NCBI GenBank assembly: GCA_963558565.1
Contig: CAUWGX010000006.1
Location: 1-64,000 of the forward strand
Reading direction: 5' to 3'
DNA from: Atopostipes sp963558565
Lineage (GTDB): Bacteria > Bacillota > Bacilli > Lactobacillales > Carnobacteriaceae_A
Length of the DNA stretch: 64,000 nucleotides
In this document: piece by piece, positions 16,933 through 25,210 of the stretch
Layout: every line of letters begins with the position of its first letter
How positions within the stretch are numbered: position 1 is the stretch's first letter
The notes under the pieces: generated by a model
The model's database searches: none
Seen by the model: the letters and a program-made list of their open reading frames with translations, nothing else
What the model was told of the DNA's origin: nothing
Made by a program: the position numbers and the translations under genes

Positions 16933-17055
16933 ATGTCAAAACGATTGACCAAAAAACTATTGGCTATTCTAGTTTTATCTTTAATCACTGTCTCTTCGAT
17001 TGCACCTATTGTTCCTTATGGCCCTAAAGTTCCACCGGTTGAACTCATGGAATAA
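16933..17055 (+). CDS. Candidate secreted signalling pro-peptide (40 aa)
   Basis: A 40-residue ORF with an ideal AAGGAGGTGAG ribosome binding site. It has a basic start (SKRLTKK), a hydrophobic core (LLAILVLSLITVSS) and a polar, proline-rich tail. Signal peptidase could cut after SIA, releasing PIVPYGPKVPPVELME, or the tail could be trimmed by other proteases to a 5-10 residue signal. Position directly after an RRNPP receptor gene, in the same orientation and transcript, is the arrangement of PapR, NprX and similar peptides. I know no peptide with this tail. Translation, export and signalling are inferred. Confidence 0.72.
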   Translation: MSKRLTKKLLAILVLSLITVSSIAPIVPYGPKVPPVELME

Positions 17056-17098
17056 ACCTTAGAATAGGCCATCTTTACAATTCGTCTTAAACATTACA

Positions 17099-17142
17099 TA
17101 AAAACCTGATTGCTGTTAGCTATTTAGATCAATCAGGTTTTT
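17099..17142. terminator. Bidirectional terminator between pro-peptide and lipoprotein genes
   Basis: AAAACCTGATTG (17101-17112) pairs with CAATCAGGTTTT (17130-17141), with T-rich sequence on both sides. It serves the regulator-peptide transcript and the convergent gene ending at 17141. Confidence 0.8.
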
Positions 17143-17971
17143 ACTGGTGTACACTAACCGATTCCATCCCCTCTTCCGCTTCAAATACTGGAAGATCGAA
17201 ATCTTGTGCTTTTGAATAATCCCCATGAATTGAGAACCTTAAATAGGCTTTATTCTTTAAATCATAAGGATGAAGATCGATGCTGAAATATCCTTCCTCG
17301 TCGACCTCAGGAACAACATCCAAATGCTCTAAATGGGGAGGATCATCTGCTGTAGCTAGAAAAAGCTCGATAGTATCGTCAGGATTTACTCTTCCTTCAT
17401 AAGTCACAGTATTCTCATGGAGACCTGGAAGCATTAAATGGTCTAAGACCTTATTTTCTAAGTTTTCTGCATCCGCAGCCAACTCTCGGTGGTGCTCTTC
17501 TCTTTCTTCAACACTCATTGTGGCAACTTCACTTAGATAAGGCACTGGTTCTTCATTTGCTGGGTCAATCTCCTTCACTTCACCCGTACTCTGATTCACC
17601 TCATAACTGGAAAGTAAGGGAGAGCCTATGTTTTCATCAGCTGACTCTGACGAGAACATATTCACTTGATACTTACCCTCTTTTTCCTCCACCATAAATT
17701 CGTAACTACTCAAAAAGCTTTCAATTTCTGGTTTCGTTTCTTTTATATATTCAATCACCTGTTCTTCTGCTTCTTCTTCAGTTAAATTAGATTCTGGTTC
17801 TTCCTTTTCTACATTGGAAACTTCTTCTTTTTCTTGTTCTCCGTTATCTTGTCCGCTATGTGATTCCGTGACTTCTGTTTCTTCATTTGTTTCATTCGTT
17901 TCTGTCTGTTCATTCGGGCCACAAGCAGCCAATGCTAAAACGGATCCGCTTATAAGAAATATCTTTTTCAC
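17141..17971 (-). CDS. Hypothetical acidic lipoprotein
   Basis: A 276-residue protein with signal peptide and lipobox LAACG, starting at a GTG (17971) behind AAAGGA. A low-complexity linker of Glu, Thr and Asn (about 20-65) leads to a PepSY/YpeB-like stretch (EEEAEEQVIEYIKET near 68-82 and YEVNQSTGEVKEID near 125), then a second domain with VTYEGRVNPDDTIELFLATA near 190. Family assignment is tentative. It is convergent with the signalling cassette and follows a membrane-protein gene by 63 bases. Confidence 0.6.
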   Translation of the reverse strand: MKKIFLISGSVLALAACGPNEQTETNETNEETEVTESHSGQDNGEQEKEEVSNVEKEEPESNLTEEEAEEQVIEYIKETKPEIESFLSSYEFMVEEKEGKYQVNMFSSESADENIGSPLLSSYEVNQSTGEVKEIDPANEEPVPYLSEVATMSVEEREEHHRELAADAENLENKVLDHLMLPGLHENTVTYEGRVNPDDTIELFLATADDPPHLEHLDVVPEVDEEGYFSIDLHPYDLKNKAYLRFSIHGDYSKAQDFDLPVFEAEEGMESVSVHQ

Positions 17972-18034
17972 TACTCATCTGTCCTTTCGCTTGAGTGGAT
18001 TCATCCGATCAACAAAATAAGTATTGAGCCATGG

Positions 18035-18706
18035 CTAAAAATTCCAGAAGCGAATACTATCTTCAGCTCTTGGAATTTGCGCCTCATCTTCTGGTTCGTA
18101 AGTTTTTCCTTGTTCCGCTACTGGTATTTCAATGCCTTCAAACATCGTACTTTCTGGGTTTTTGAAACCAATTTTCTGAAAAGCTTCATCTTTTAACGTA
18201 AAACGCCCTCCAATTAGTTGTGCTTGCTGAGCTGTTTCAGTGAATTCAACTTGGAGATTTTGTTTAAAAAATTCTCCGTTTTCACGTTCAAAGTAATGAA
18301 AATATTTTCCCTTACCCAGATAATGGATCGGTTCGACAATCTGTTCTTCTTCATATAATGTCATCTGACGGAGACCATCTAAGTAATTGAGTTTATAGTA
18401 ATTCGTTTCTTCAACAGTTCCATAATAGGTATAAGTTAACATCCTTGGTTCACGATCACGGATAAGTGGATTAGTGTAGCTCGCTTGTTCTAAATACGGA
18501 TGGTAGTAAACATATCCAATAACTCCTACCATTCCGAAGATAGCTGCAGACCCCACTGTTAAAAAAATGAATTTCTTCCGGTTTTCTTTCTTTGCATAAA
18601 CTATTACAAAAATAATGACAATAATATTTATTAAGAAAAGCAAGCTAATGATAACAAACCAAAACTCATAAAATTGCTCAGCATTTATCCAATATTCAAC
18701 GGACAT
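18035..18706 (-). CDS. Hypothetical membrane protein with extracytoplasmic domain
   Basis: A 223-residue protein with two membrane segments in the first 75 residues (FWFVIISLLFLINIIVIIFV and IFLTVGSAAIFGMVGVIGYV) and a soluble, probably external, C-terminal domain of about 145 residues rich in Tyr and Glu (TYTYYGTVEETNYYKLNYL). No family recognised. AAGGGGGAG precedes the ATG at 18706. It is upstream of the lipoprotein gene on the same strand and may share its transcript. Confidence 0.6.
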   Translation of the reverse strand: MSVEYWINAEQFYEFWFVIISLLFLINIIVIIFVIVYAKKENRKKFIFLTVGSAAIFGMVGVIGYVYYHPYLEQASYTNPLIRDREPRMLTYTYYGTVEETNYYKLNYLDGLRQMTLYEEEQIVEPIHYLGKGKYFHYFERENGEFFKQNLQVEFTETAQQAQLIGGRFTLKDEAFQKIGFKNPESTMFEGIEIPVAEQGKTYEPEDEAQIPRAEDSIRFWNF

Positions 18707-19220
18707 CTTTCTCCCCCTTTCCTATTTATTTTTAGCTCACTTCATTCTTGTAGTAATAGTTTCCTCTAAGATTTTTGTATTTATGATAGGTAAGAAGTGT
18801 TGTGCACTATTTTATCGTGTTGATAAATAGCCTAATCTTTTACTATGATATGTAAATCTGCTTAAAGACCTATCAATAATTTTTTCATGACCTTTCTTTT
18901 AACCTATCTTTCAGGTGTATGATATCCCTTTCAAAGAGATATTTCATTAAATCATTGGTTCTTTTTTAATTAAATATAGATTACAACGAAATTCATGAGG
19001 TTTCAACCTCATTTAAAACATCCATATTCATTGATTGTTTAATAGTAAAATATTTATTTTCATATTTGGTAGTCTATTAGCGGGATTCACTACATTATTA
19101 ACACAATATGGATTTTTTTAATAAGAGCTGAAAATAATCTAATTAGATAAAAATTTGAAGAATTATTTTGAAAGCTAAATTTATATCTAGTTCATGAAAC
19201 CCTCTTGAAAGAGCATACAT
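18707..19220. other. Gene-poor AT-rich stretch
   Basis: No intact gene. Around 19048-19120 a plus-strand reading gives a short hydrophobic fragment (GSLLAGFTTLLTQYGFF before a stop), which could be debris of a membrane-protein gene. A small inverted repeat, ATGAGGTT/AACCTCAT, lies at 18995-19012 without a T-run. Confidence 0.4.
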
Positions 19221-19599
19221 ATGTTTGTCAAAGTGAAAAAAGACAGGATGGTTTGGGGCCTTCCCGAATTTTAGAGTCATTATTAACGGTGTAAAAGGAT
19301 AACGCATTCAAAATGATGAAACAATTCTACTTGATATACCAGATAATGAAGGTGACCTACAAGTTACTCAACAAGGTGTAAAAAACAATCAATTAATTGT
19401 TGAGGCAGGCGATCAGGTTGAAATATATACTACGGCTTGGGGTACTTATTTTCTTCCAGTAATTATTCTTTTTAATCTAGTTGCTACTTTATTTTATGCC
19501 TATTTCACCTTAAGAATTTATCTACTTTTCTTAAGTTTATTCTTAATACTTATCCTTTTTATTTTCTTTTTTGTAGACGGTAAAATTTTTAGAATTTAA
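19221..19599 (+). pseudogene. Decayed membrane-protein gene
   Basis: Reading from the ATG at 19221 gives MFVKVKK; loss of one A from the A-run near 19236 restores TGWFGAFPNFRVIINGVKG, then a TAA interrupts, and the same frame continues for about 83 residues to 19599. The continuation has a soluble part (NDETILLDIPDNEGDLQVTQ, VKNNQLIVEAGDQVEIYT) and two hydrophobic segments (FLPVIILFNLVATLFYAYF, IYLLFLSLFLILILFIFFF). One frameshift plus one nonsense codon in a coherent reading frame argue for a pseudogene. Family unknown. Confidence 0.6.
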
Positions 19600-19662
19600 A
19601 AATTTCCTCTGAGCTCGATAAAACTGAACACACATCCTAGTTCGTATCAAAAGACTTAAAGC

Positions 19663-19696
19663 AAAAAAGCTTCCTTTTATTATGGAAGCTTTTTTT
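19663..19696 (+). terminator. Rho-independent terminator
   Basis: AAAAAAGCTTCC (19663-19674) pairs with GGAAGCTTTTTTT (19684-19696). It lies downstream of the decayed gene. Confidence 0.8.
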
Positions 19697-19953
19697 CTTT
19701 GCCCTACTTAGTTTATAGAGCATAAAGATTACCAAATAGTATCATAAGTATTCCAATACTGAGATCCACTATCTCCTTCTGAAAAAAGGTTCTACTCGAG
19801 ATAACACAGATGAAAAATGACCAATATCAAACCTCTGATTACTTTTTGTCTTTACTTCCACTATTTTCCATCCTTTTCACGTTTTTTTAAATGTATTTTA
19901 TTAAGTTCTTTCATATTTAAAAAATCTTAAGAAATAAAAATAACATGCATCTT
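19697..19953. other. Intergenic region with a possible minus-strand gene remnant
   Basis: No intact gene. A minus-strand frame without a start codon reads TFFQKEIVDLSIGILMILFG and ends in NLYAL then stop at about 19717. It looks like the end of a small membrane protein, possibly debris. Confidence 0.35.
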
Positions 19954-20463
19954 CTAACCTAAACCTATTATATATAAAGAAGCAGTGGTCAAAATAACTA
20001 ATCCAAGACCTAGAGTGATTATTTTCAATCCTTCTTTAAACGTAACAATTTGACTCGTATTCTGTCGTTTTTCAACGCTAATCGTAACAAACCTAGTTGA
20101 TAATATAAAGACAACTAATGTTAGCAGATGGTAGTATATTAAGCATACAGTCCTTAATATGAATAGATCAAGAAAAATTGCAAGAAAAAAGAAGCCACAT
20201 GAAAGCGTGACGACAGCCTTTATAAGATCCGGTTTAAATCGTTTAATTCTGTTGCTACTATATAATAAGCTTATTCTTCTATTATGTCGCCTCAGTATTT
20301 TAAAATATACAATATATAAAATACCTAGAAGAGTGATCATATAAGTCAGGCCATATTGACTAGAAGGAGCTTGCAGAGAGGAGTAGATTCCCATAAATAC
20401 AAGAATGATGATTTCATATTTAATTTTATTTCGTAGCAAAAAATAAAATACTAATTTAGTCAT
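19954..20463 (-). CDS. ABC transporter membrane subunit, unknown substrate
   Basis: A 169-residue protein with about five hydrophobic segments (for example LTYMITLLGILYIVYFKIL, GFFFLAIFLDLFILRTVCL, LLTLVVFILSTRFVTISV, ITLGLGLVILTTASLYII). It is the last of three overlapping genes; its ATG lies eight bases inside the preceding gene, so they are translationally coupled. With the 217-residue protein and the ATPase it should form an ABC transporter, but neither membrane subunit has a recognisable family. Base composition is poorer in GC than that of the core genes. Confidence 0.6.
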   Translation of the reverse strand: MTKLVFYFLLRNKIKYEIIILVFMGIYSSLQAPSSQYGLTYMITLLGILYIVYFKILRRHNRRISLLYSSNRIKRFKPDLIKAVVTLSCGFFFLAIFLDLFILRTVCLIYYHLLTLVVFILSTRFVTISVEKRQNTSQIVTFKEGLKIITLGLGLVILTTASLYIIGLG

Positions 20464-21109
20464 CTATATTCTCTTTTCTATTTGGAAAGGTTAAAATAAA
20501 TGGGTTAAGAATGGCAAAAAAAGAGCTTACTAATATCAAATACCATAAATCCTGTCTCATAATAAACGTTTTTAAATCAAATCCCCAAATATCAATAAAA
20601 AGGTAACCTGCAAAAATTACAAAATAGGCAATGCGTATGAATATATATATTCTGTCTGGTATTTCAGTATTAGGAAATAACCTGTGAGATAATGTATCAA
20701 TAAACATCATAAACATAATAACTGAAAGAAAGAAAAAGAAGGATAAAATTTCTTCTTTACTTAAATTAATTGGAAATAACAAATAAAATATCATGATATA
20801 GATAACAATAGGTTTTTTATATAAAAAATATTTTTTAATTTTTTCTATATTCACAAAAGGAAAAAAAGTCATCATTTTTATTTGTTTGTCTAAGATTTTG
20901 CTCGTTTGAATTCTAAATCCACCTAAAAAAGCTATGCTTAGAGCGAACAATTCTTTAAGTGGAAATGGATTGGGCAGTAGAGCAGTAAGGTATTTAATAC
21001 TAACAAAAAAAGTTATTATAATACCATAAAACTTCAGTATATTTATTTTACCGGATAATCCTATTAGTTTATGAAATAATTTAAAATCAATTTGAAATGG
21101 TTCATCCAA
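20456..21109 (-). CDS. ABC transporter membrane subunit, unknown substrate
   Basis: A 217-residue polytopic protein with about six hydrophobic stretches (IIITFFVSIKYLTALL, KPIVIYIMIFYLLFPINL, ILSFFFFLSVIMFMMFI, IYIFIRIAYFVIFAGYLFI, LWYLILVSSFFAILNPFIL). The start is a TTG overlapping the ATPase stop, with GGAGG nine bases upstream. Its size resembles half of an ABC-2-type permease. It is sandwiched between the ATPase and the 169-residue subunit. I cannot name the family. Confidence 0.6.
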   Translation of the reverse strand: MDEPFQIDFKLFHKLIGLSGKINILKFYGIIITFFVSIKYLTALLPNPFPLKELFALSIAFLGGFRIQTSKILDKQIKMMTFFPFVNIEKIKKYFLYKKPIVIYIMIFYLLFPINLSKEEILSFFFFLSVIMFMMFIDTLSHRLFPNTEIPDRIYIFIRIAYFVIFAGYLFIDIWGFDLKTFIMRQDLWYLILVSSFFAILNPFILTFPNRKENIDD

Positions 21110-21740
21110 ATAATTCCGCCTCCAGTTCTTCTTTGTCTCCAGTATTCACAAATGTTTTCTTTACCATTCCATCTTCTAAAAATATAAACTCATCACAAAT
21201 ATCGATAAGACTATCGACAATATGAGAAGAGATTAAAACGGTACTATCTTCTCTTAAATCCGTAATGATGTTTTTAATTTCGTAAGAATATTGGAGATCT
21301 ACACTATTAAACGGTTCGTCTAAAATGATTAATGGATAATTATCTAATAACAAATTAATTAGAGTAAGTTTTTTCTTCATTCCTTGCGATAATTCAGAAA
21401 TAAGCACATCTTTTTTATCTTCAAGTTCTAAACGTTTTATGACTTCATCTGTTGTACGATTTGAATCGGAATAACTAATAACAATGTCGCAAAATTCATT
21501 TACTTTTAAAAAATTATAAGGGGTCATATCTGAAGGAATATATAAAACATCTTCTTCAAGATATCCTTCTAGGTCGAAAGTATCATTCGCTATAACCATT
21601 TGTGAAAGGATGTCCATAAACGTAGTTTTACCTGCCCCGTTTTCTCCAATTAAACCAATCACTTTATGGTCTTCAATAAATAGCTTCTCAATATCTAAAG
21701 TAAAATCTCCGTAATGATGTATAATTTTATTAATCTTCAT
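21102..21740 (-). CDS. ABC transporter ATP-binding protein, export-type
   Basis: A 212-residue ABC ATPase. Walker A GENGAGKTT is near residue 34, the signature is the variant LSQGM near residue 117 and Walker B LIILDEP near residue 136, with the switch His in LISSH. The LSQGMKKK signature is typical of ATPases of ABC-2 type exporters, including bacteriocin-immunity and peptide exporters. The ribosome binding site is modest (AGTAGG). First gene of a three-gene overlapping unit. Substrate unknown. Confidence 0.8.
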   Translation of the reverse strand: MKINKIIHHYGDFTLDIEKLFIEDHKVIGLIGENGAGKTTFMDILSQMVIANDTFDLEGYLEEDVLYIPSDMTPYNFLKVNEFCDIVISYSDSNRTTDEVIKRLELEDKKDVLISELSQGMKKKLTLINLLLDNYPLIILDEPFNSVDLQYSYEIKNIITDLREDSTVLISSHIVDSLIDICDEFIFLEDGMVKKTFVNTGDKEELEAELFG

Positions 21741-21854
21741 AACAACCTACTTTCCCAAATATACTGATAAATAATCAGCTTAAAATTTTTATAGCAATTT
21801 TAGTTTGTAATTTAGTTATGATAACTATTTGTGCCTCTTCTCATCATTTTTCTG

Positions 21855-22019
21855 TTAATTTCGTTTTAGCTCTTGGTAGGAAACAATGGCTATTCCGATC
21901 ACTGACGCTAATAGTGAAAGATCGATCAGTGCATCTACTTCCGTATATTGATAGCCAATAACGAATAGTGCCGGTATGTAAATACAAGCTGTGTAGATCC
22001 ACCACTTTTTTGTTCTCAT
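21855..22019 (-). CDS. Small membrane protein (54 aa)
   Basis: A 54-residue ORF starting at the ATG at 22019, 11 bases after GGGGG. Two hydrophobic segments (WWIYTACIYIPALFVIGY and LIDLSLLASVIGIAIVSY) are separated by a short acidic turn (TEVDA), a clean two-helix hairpin. The composition and ribosome binding site argue for a real gene. No family recognised. A nine-codon mini-ORF (MVRYVYKK) with its own GAGGAG site lies just upstream. Confidence 0.6.
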   Translation of the reverse strand: MRTKKWWIYTACIYIPALFVIGYQYTEVDALIDLSLLASVIGIAIVSYQELKRN

Positions 22020-22148
22020 GTTTGCTAATTCCCCCCTATTTTTTATAAACGTACCTTACCATGAAAAAAATTTCTCCTCAAACTACTGAGGTAAACGTTA
22101 TTTTTATAGCTTGTATCATTATTCCTAAAACAATCTATAACATAAAAA

Positions 22149-22189
22149 ATCTACTTAATAAGGTTTTTTGGACGCCTTATTAAGTAGAT
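22149..22189 (-). terminator. Terminator of the dctPQM operon
   Basis: ATCTACTTAATAAGG (22149-22163) pairs with CCTTATTAAGTAGAT (22175-22189). In minus-strand sense a TTTTTT run follows, 34 bases past the dctM stop. Confidence 0.85.
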
Positions 22190-22222
22190 AGTTTTTGATG
22201 ATATTCTTATTAACATTCTCGT

Positions 22223-23527
22223 TTAAATTAATCCTGCAAGTTCTGGTAACCATAAGGATAATGTTGGAATATAAGTGACTAGTAGTAAACCAGCTAAGAT
22301 TGCGCCATAATAACGAATCATGTACGGTATGACATCGGCTAAGGTAGTTTCTCCTACTCGAATGGCCACAAACAATGTATTCCCTACAGGTGGCGTAATA
22401 TTCCCAATACATAAGTTATATACTAAGATAATACCAAAGTGAACCGGTGACATTCCAAATGAAGTAACAATCGGTAAGAAGATCGGTGTAAAGATCAAGA
22501 TTGCCGGCGTCACATCCATAAAGGTCCCTGATATGAGTAAGATAACGTTAATAATGAGTAAGATAGCAATTGGATTATCTGTAATACTTAATAATCCGCC
22601 TGCAATGGCTTGAGGAATTCCAGTAAAGGCCATTACCCAACTTAAGATATTCGAAACCCCAATTAAGAAGACAATCATACCACTTGTTTCAGCACTATCC
22701 ACTAAAATTTCATAGATATCGCGAATAGAAATGGAACGGTAAACGACTAAAGAAAGAAACAGGGAATAAATAACCGCAATGGCTGAACCTTCTGTTGCAG
22801 TAAATACACCAATCACTATTCCTCCGATAACAATAACAATTAATGATAGTGGAAGAATCGCTTCGACAGTAGCTCGTCCTAGACGGGCCCAATCAAATTT
22901 TCCTTGGAGTCCTGTGTAGTTTTTCTTCTTTGCGTAGTAAAAAGCAACAAGCATTGCTCCTAATGTCCAAATAATTCCTGGTACATAGCCAGCTATAAAT
23001 AACGCGGCAACTGAGGTTCCTCCAGAAACTAATGAATATGTAATTAAAGCATTAGATGGTGGAATTAATAATCCACTGGGCGCGGACGCTGCGTTCGTCG
23101 CTACTGCTAAATCCATATCATATCCGGCTTCGCGTTCTCCTTCATGAACCATACCTCCTACAGCTGCTGCTGCCGCTGCGGCTGAACCTGAAATTGAACC
23201 AAACAGAGCATTCGCACCGATATTTGTTAACATTAAAGACCCTGGAATTTTCCCTACAAGAGCTTCTACAAAGTTAACTAATTTTCGAGCGATTCCACCC
23301 TGATTCATAATATTTCCTGCTAACACGAAAAACGGAATTGCCACTAATGTAAAGGTTGAAGTCCCTGCAAAAATTCTCTGCGCGGCGGTTATAACGGTAA
23401 TATCCAATGGCATCGATGGTAATATTGCCCCCATAGCGGCCAATGCGATGGCCACTGCGATTGGAATACCTAATGCTAATAATAAAACTAAAATAACAAG
23501 CATAATAATTAAAGATTGTATAGCCAT
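22223..23527 (-). CDS. dctM: TRAP transporter large permease (DctM)
   Basis: A 434-residue TRAP-type large membrane subunit with about 12 hydrophobic segments. FVLAGNIMNQGGIARKLVNF near residue 65, the small-residue run GSISGSAAAAAAAVGG near 115, and LIINVILLISGTFMDVTPA near 330 are family hallmarks. It uses the sodium gradient to import the acid delivered by DctP. The ATG at 23527 directly follows the dctQ stop, with AGGAG overlapping the end of dctQ, so the genes are coupled. Confidence 0.93.
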   Translation of the reverse strand: MAIQSLIIMLVILVLLLALGIPIAVAIALAAMGAILPSMPLDITVITAAQRIFAGTSTFTLVAIPFFVLAGNIMNQGGIARKLVNFVEALVGKIPGSLMLTNIGANALFGSISGSAAAAAAAVGGMVHEGEREAGYDMDLAVATNAASAPSGLLIPPSNALITYSLVSGGTSVAALFIAGYVPGIIWTLGAMLVAFYYAKKKNYTGLQGKFDWARLGRATVEAILPLSLIVIVIGGIVIGVFTATEGSAIAVIYSLFLSLVVYRSISIRDIYEILVDSAETSGMIVFLIGVSNILSWVMAFTGIPQAIAGGLLSITDNPIAILLIINVILLISGTFMDVTPAILIFTPIFLPIVTSFGMSPVHFGIILVYNLCIGNITPPVGNTLFVAIRVGETTLADVIPYMIRYYGAILAGLLLVTYIPTLSLWLPELAGLI

Positions 23528-23528
23528 T

Positions 23529-24029
23529 TTAATTCTCCTGCCCTTCGTTTTCATCAGTTGGTATATTGTCTGTCACGATGTCATAAATATTTAAGATACT
23601 ATATAGCGTTACAAAAACACCACTTATAGGAATAACTGCATAAAAATACCCCATCGCTAAAGGTAAAGAAGATGAGTCTTGTCCCATCGTTAGAGAGGTA
23701 ATTTGTAGGCCACCATAAATTAAAATGACTACCGCAAATAATAAAATCAAACTTTCTCTTAAAACAGCTACATACTTTTGTGTCTTTTCAGAAAATTTCT
23801 CCACAAGAATCGGAATATTCATATGTTCACGCTTTCCAAAAACATAAGCAGCACCAAACATTGTTGCCCACGCAAACAAGTAAGAAGCTAATTCTTCTGA
23901 CCAAGTACTTGGGCTGCTGAGGAAGTAACGAGTAATGACTTGCCAAGTGACTAATAAGGTTAAAACACCAAGCACCACTGCATTAAAGACTTTCATTAAT
24001 TGATCTAAGAATGTTCTAATTTTCTTCAT
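23529..24029 (-). CDS. dctQ: TRAP transporter small permease (DctQ)
   Basis: About 166 residues with four membrane segments (FNAVVLGVLTLLVTWQVIT, YLFAWATMFGAAYVFG, LRESLILLFAVVILIYGGL, YFYAVIPISGVFVTLYSIL) and WSEELASYLFAW, the DctQ signature. It joins DctM to form the membrane complex. Two ATGs (24035 and 24029) lie inside the end of dctP; the second is better spaced from GAGGAGG. Gene order P-Q-M is standard. Confidence 0.9.
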   Translation of the reverse strand: MKKIRTFLDQLMKVFNAVVLGVLTLLVTWQVITRYFLSSPSTWSEELASYLFAWATMFGAAYVFGKREHMNIPILVEKFSEKTQKYVAVLRESLILLFAVVILIYGGLQITSLTMGQDSSSLPLAMGYFYAVIPISGVFVTLYSILNIYDIVTDNIPTDENEGQEN

Positions 24030-25089
24030 TCTCATTCGCCTCCTCGCTTACTTCTGCTGCTTTCTCTTGAATTTGATCATATGTTTTTTGGAAAGATGGA
24101 TTGGCTTCTAAAATTTCATCATGCAGAGGCATCACAGCTTCTTTAAATGGTGCTATATCTGGATAATTGAAGCTTACACCCATTTCATTTTCTGCTTGGT
24201 CTTTTGCTTCTTCAACCTTTACAGCCCAAGCTTCATGTTGCGTATCCTCCATGATTTCAAAGCCTTTTTCAAAAATGGCTGTATCTTCTTCTGGTAACTG
24301 ATCAAATAAAGCTGTACTTACGATGACTTCATCGGGAATCATTTGGTGCAAAGTATAAGAATAATATTTAACAATATCCCCATGGCCATTTTCTGTTAAA
24401 GATAACTCATTGTTTTCAGCTCCGTCGATAATACCAGATTGAATGGCCGTATAAACGTCACCAAAGCCCATTGGTGTGGCTGAACCGCCTAATAAATCCA
24501 TCATACGGACATTCGTTGGTGATTGCTGTACTCTAATTTTTAATCCTTCTAAGTCAGCCGGCTCTTCAATCGGTCCTGGCTGAGCATAAAAGTTACGCGT
24601 ACCAGCATCTAACCAAGCAACAGTAGTAAAACCTGATTCTTCCGTACCTTCAAAAATAGGATTGATAATTTCAGGATCATTCATTACAGCATGATAAACT
24701 TCTGGATCTTCAAATAAATAAGGTAAGTTAAATATTTGAAATTGAGGGTTAAAAGTTTCTAGAATGGAATTACTCGCCACGGTCACATCAATAGCCCCTG
24801 TTTGTGTCAACTGGACCATATTTGTTTGCGTTCCCAATAATTCACTTGGAAATAGTTGAACATCATACCTATCTCCCAGTTCCTCTTCAATATATTCTTC
24901 AAAAGCGATCATTCCTGTATGTGTTGGATGATCAGCTGATTGGTTATGGGCTACTCGTATTATCTGTTTATCTTGTGCGGAAGATCGAAAAGGATTGACT
25001 GCAAAAAATATAATAATGAATGCTACTACGATCATTCCAATGACAATAAGAGTAGAAGATTTTGTTTCTAATTTCTCTTTTTTAGCCAT
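24016..25089 (-). CDS. dctP: TRAP transporter substrate-binding protein (DctP)
   Basis: A 357-residue DctP-family binding protein. The N-terminus has a signal anchor (TLIVIGMIVVAFIIIFFAV) without lipobox, so the protein is probably tethered by this helix. The body includes HPTHTGMIAFEEYIEEELG, the substrate-contact Arg region LKIRVQQSPTNVRMMDLLG near 190 and VYTAIQSGIIDGAENNE near 220, where the family holds a carboxylate. Expected ligands are organic acids such as C4-dicarboxylates or sugar acids. First gene of the operon; strong AAGGAG site; possible catabolite control at its promoter. Confidence 0.92.
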   Translation of the reverse strand: MAKKEKLETKSSTLIVIGMIVVAFIIIFFAVNPFRSSAQDKQIIRVAHNQSADHPTHTGMIAFEEYIEEELGDRYDVQLFPSELLGTQTNMVQLTQTGAIDVTVASNSILETFNPQFQIFNLPYLFEDPEVYHAVMNDPEIINPIFEGTEESGFTTVAWLDAGTRNFYAQPGPIEEPADLEGLKIRVQQSPTNVRMMDLLGGSATPMGFGDVYTAIQSGIIDGAENNELSLTENGHGDIVKYYSYTLHQMIPDEVIVSTALFDQLPEEDTAIFEKGFEIMEDTQHEAWAVKVEEAKDQAENEMGVSFNYPDIAPFKEAVMPLHDEILEANPSFQKTYDQIQEKAAEVSEEANENEEN

Positions 25090-25210
25090 TTTTTATCTCC
25101 TTTTTGTATGCGTTTTTAAAAATATATATAAATGTCAATAACCCTTAGAAAGTTTCTAGGAGCAATTGACTAAAAAAACTTCAGATACATCTGATGTCTT
25201 CTTTGTGTTT

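Noticed and set aside
18995..19012. Inverted repeat ATGAGGTT/AACCTCAT as terminator or operator
   Set aside because: Only eight base pairs, no T-run and no gene end or promoter next to it.
9769..22189. Shared CTACTTAA in the terminators at 9769 and 22149 as a second repeat family
   Set aside because: Only eight bases are shared and the hairpins differ otherwise, so chance in AT-rich DNA is sufficient.
22155..22412. An 85-residue minus-strand frame overlapping the end of dctM
   Set aside because: It runs through the dctM terminator and is out of frame with a clearly conserved gene.
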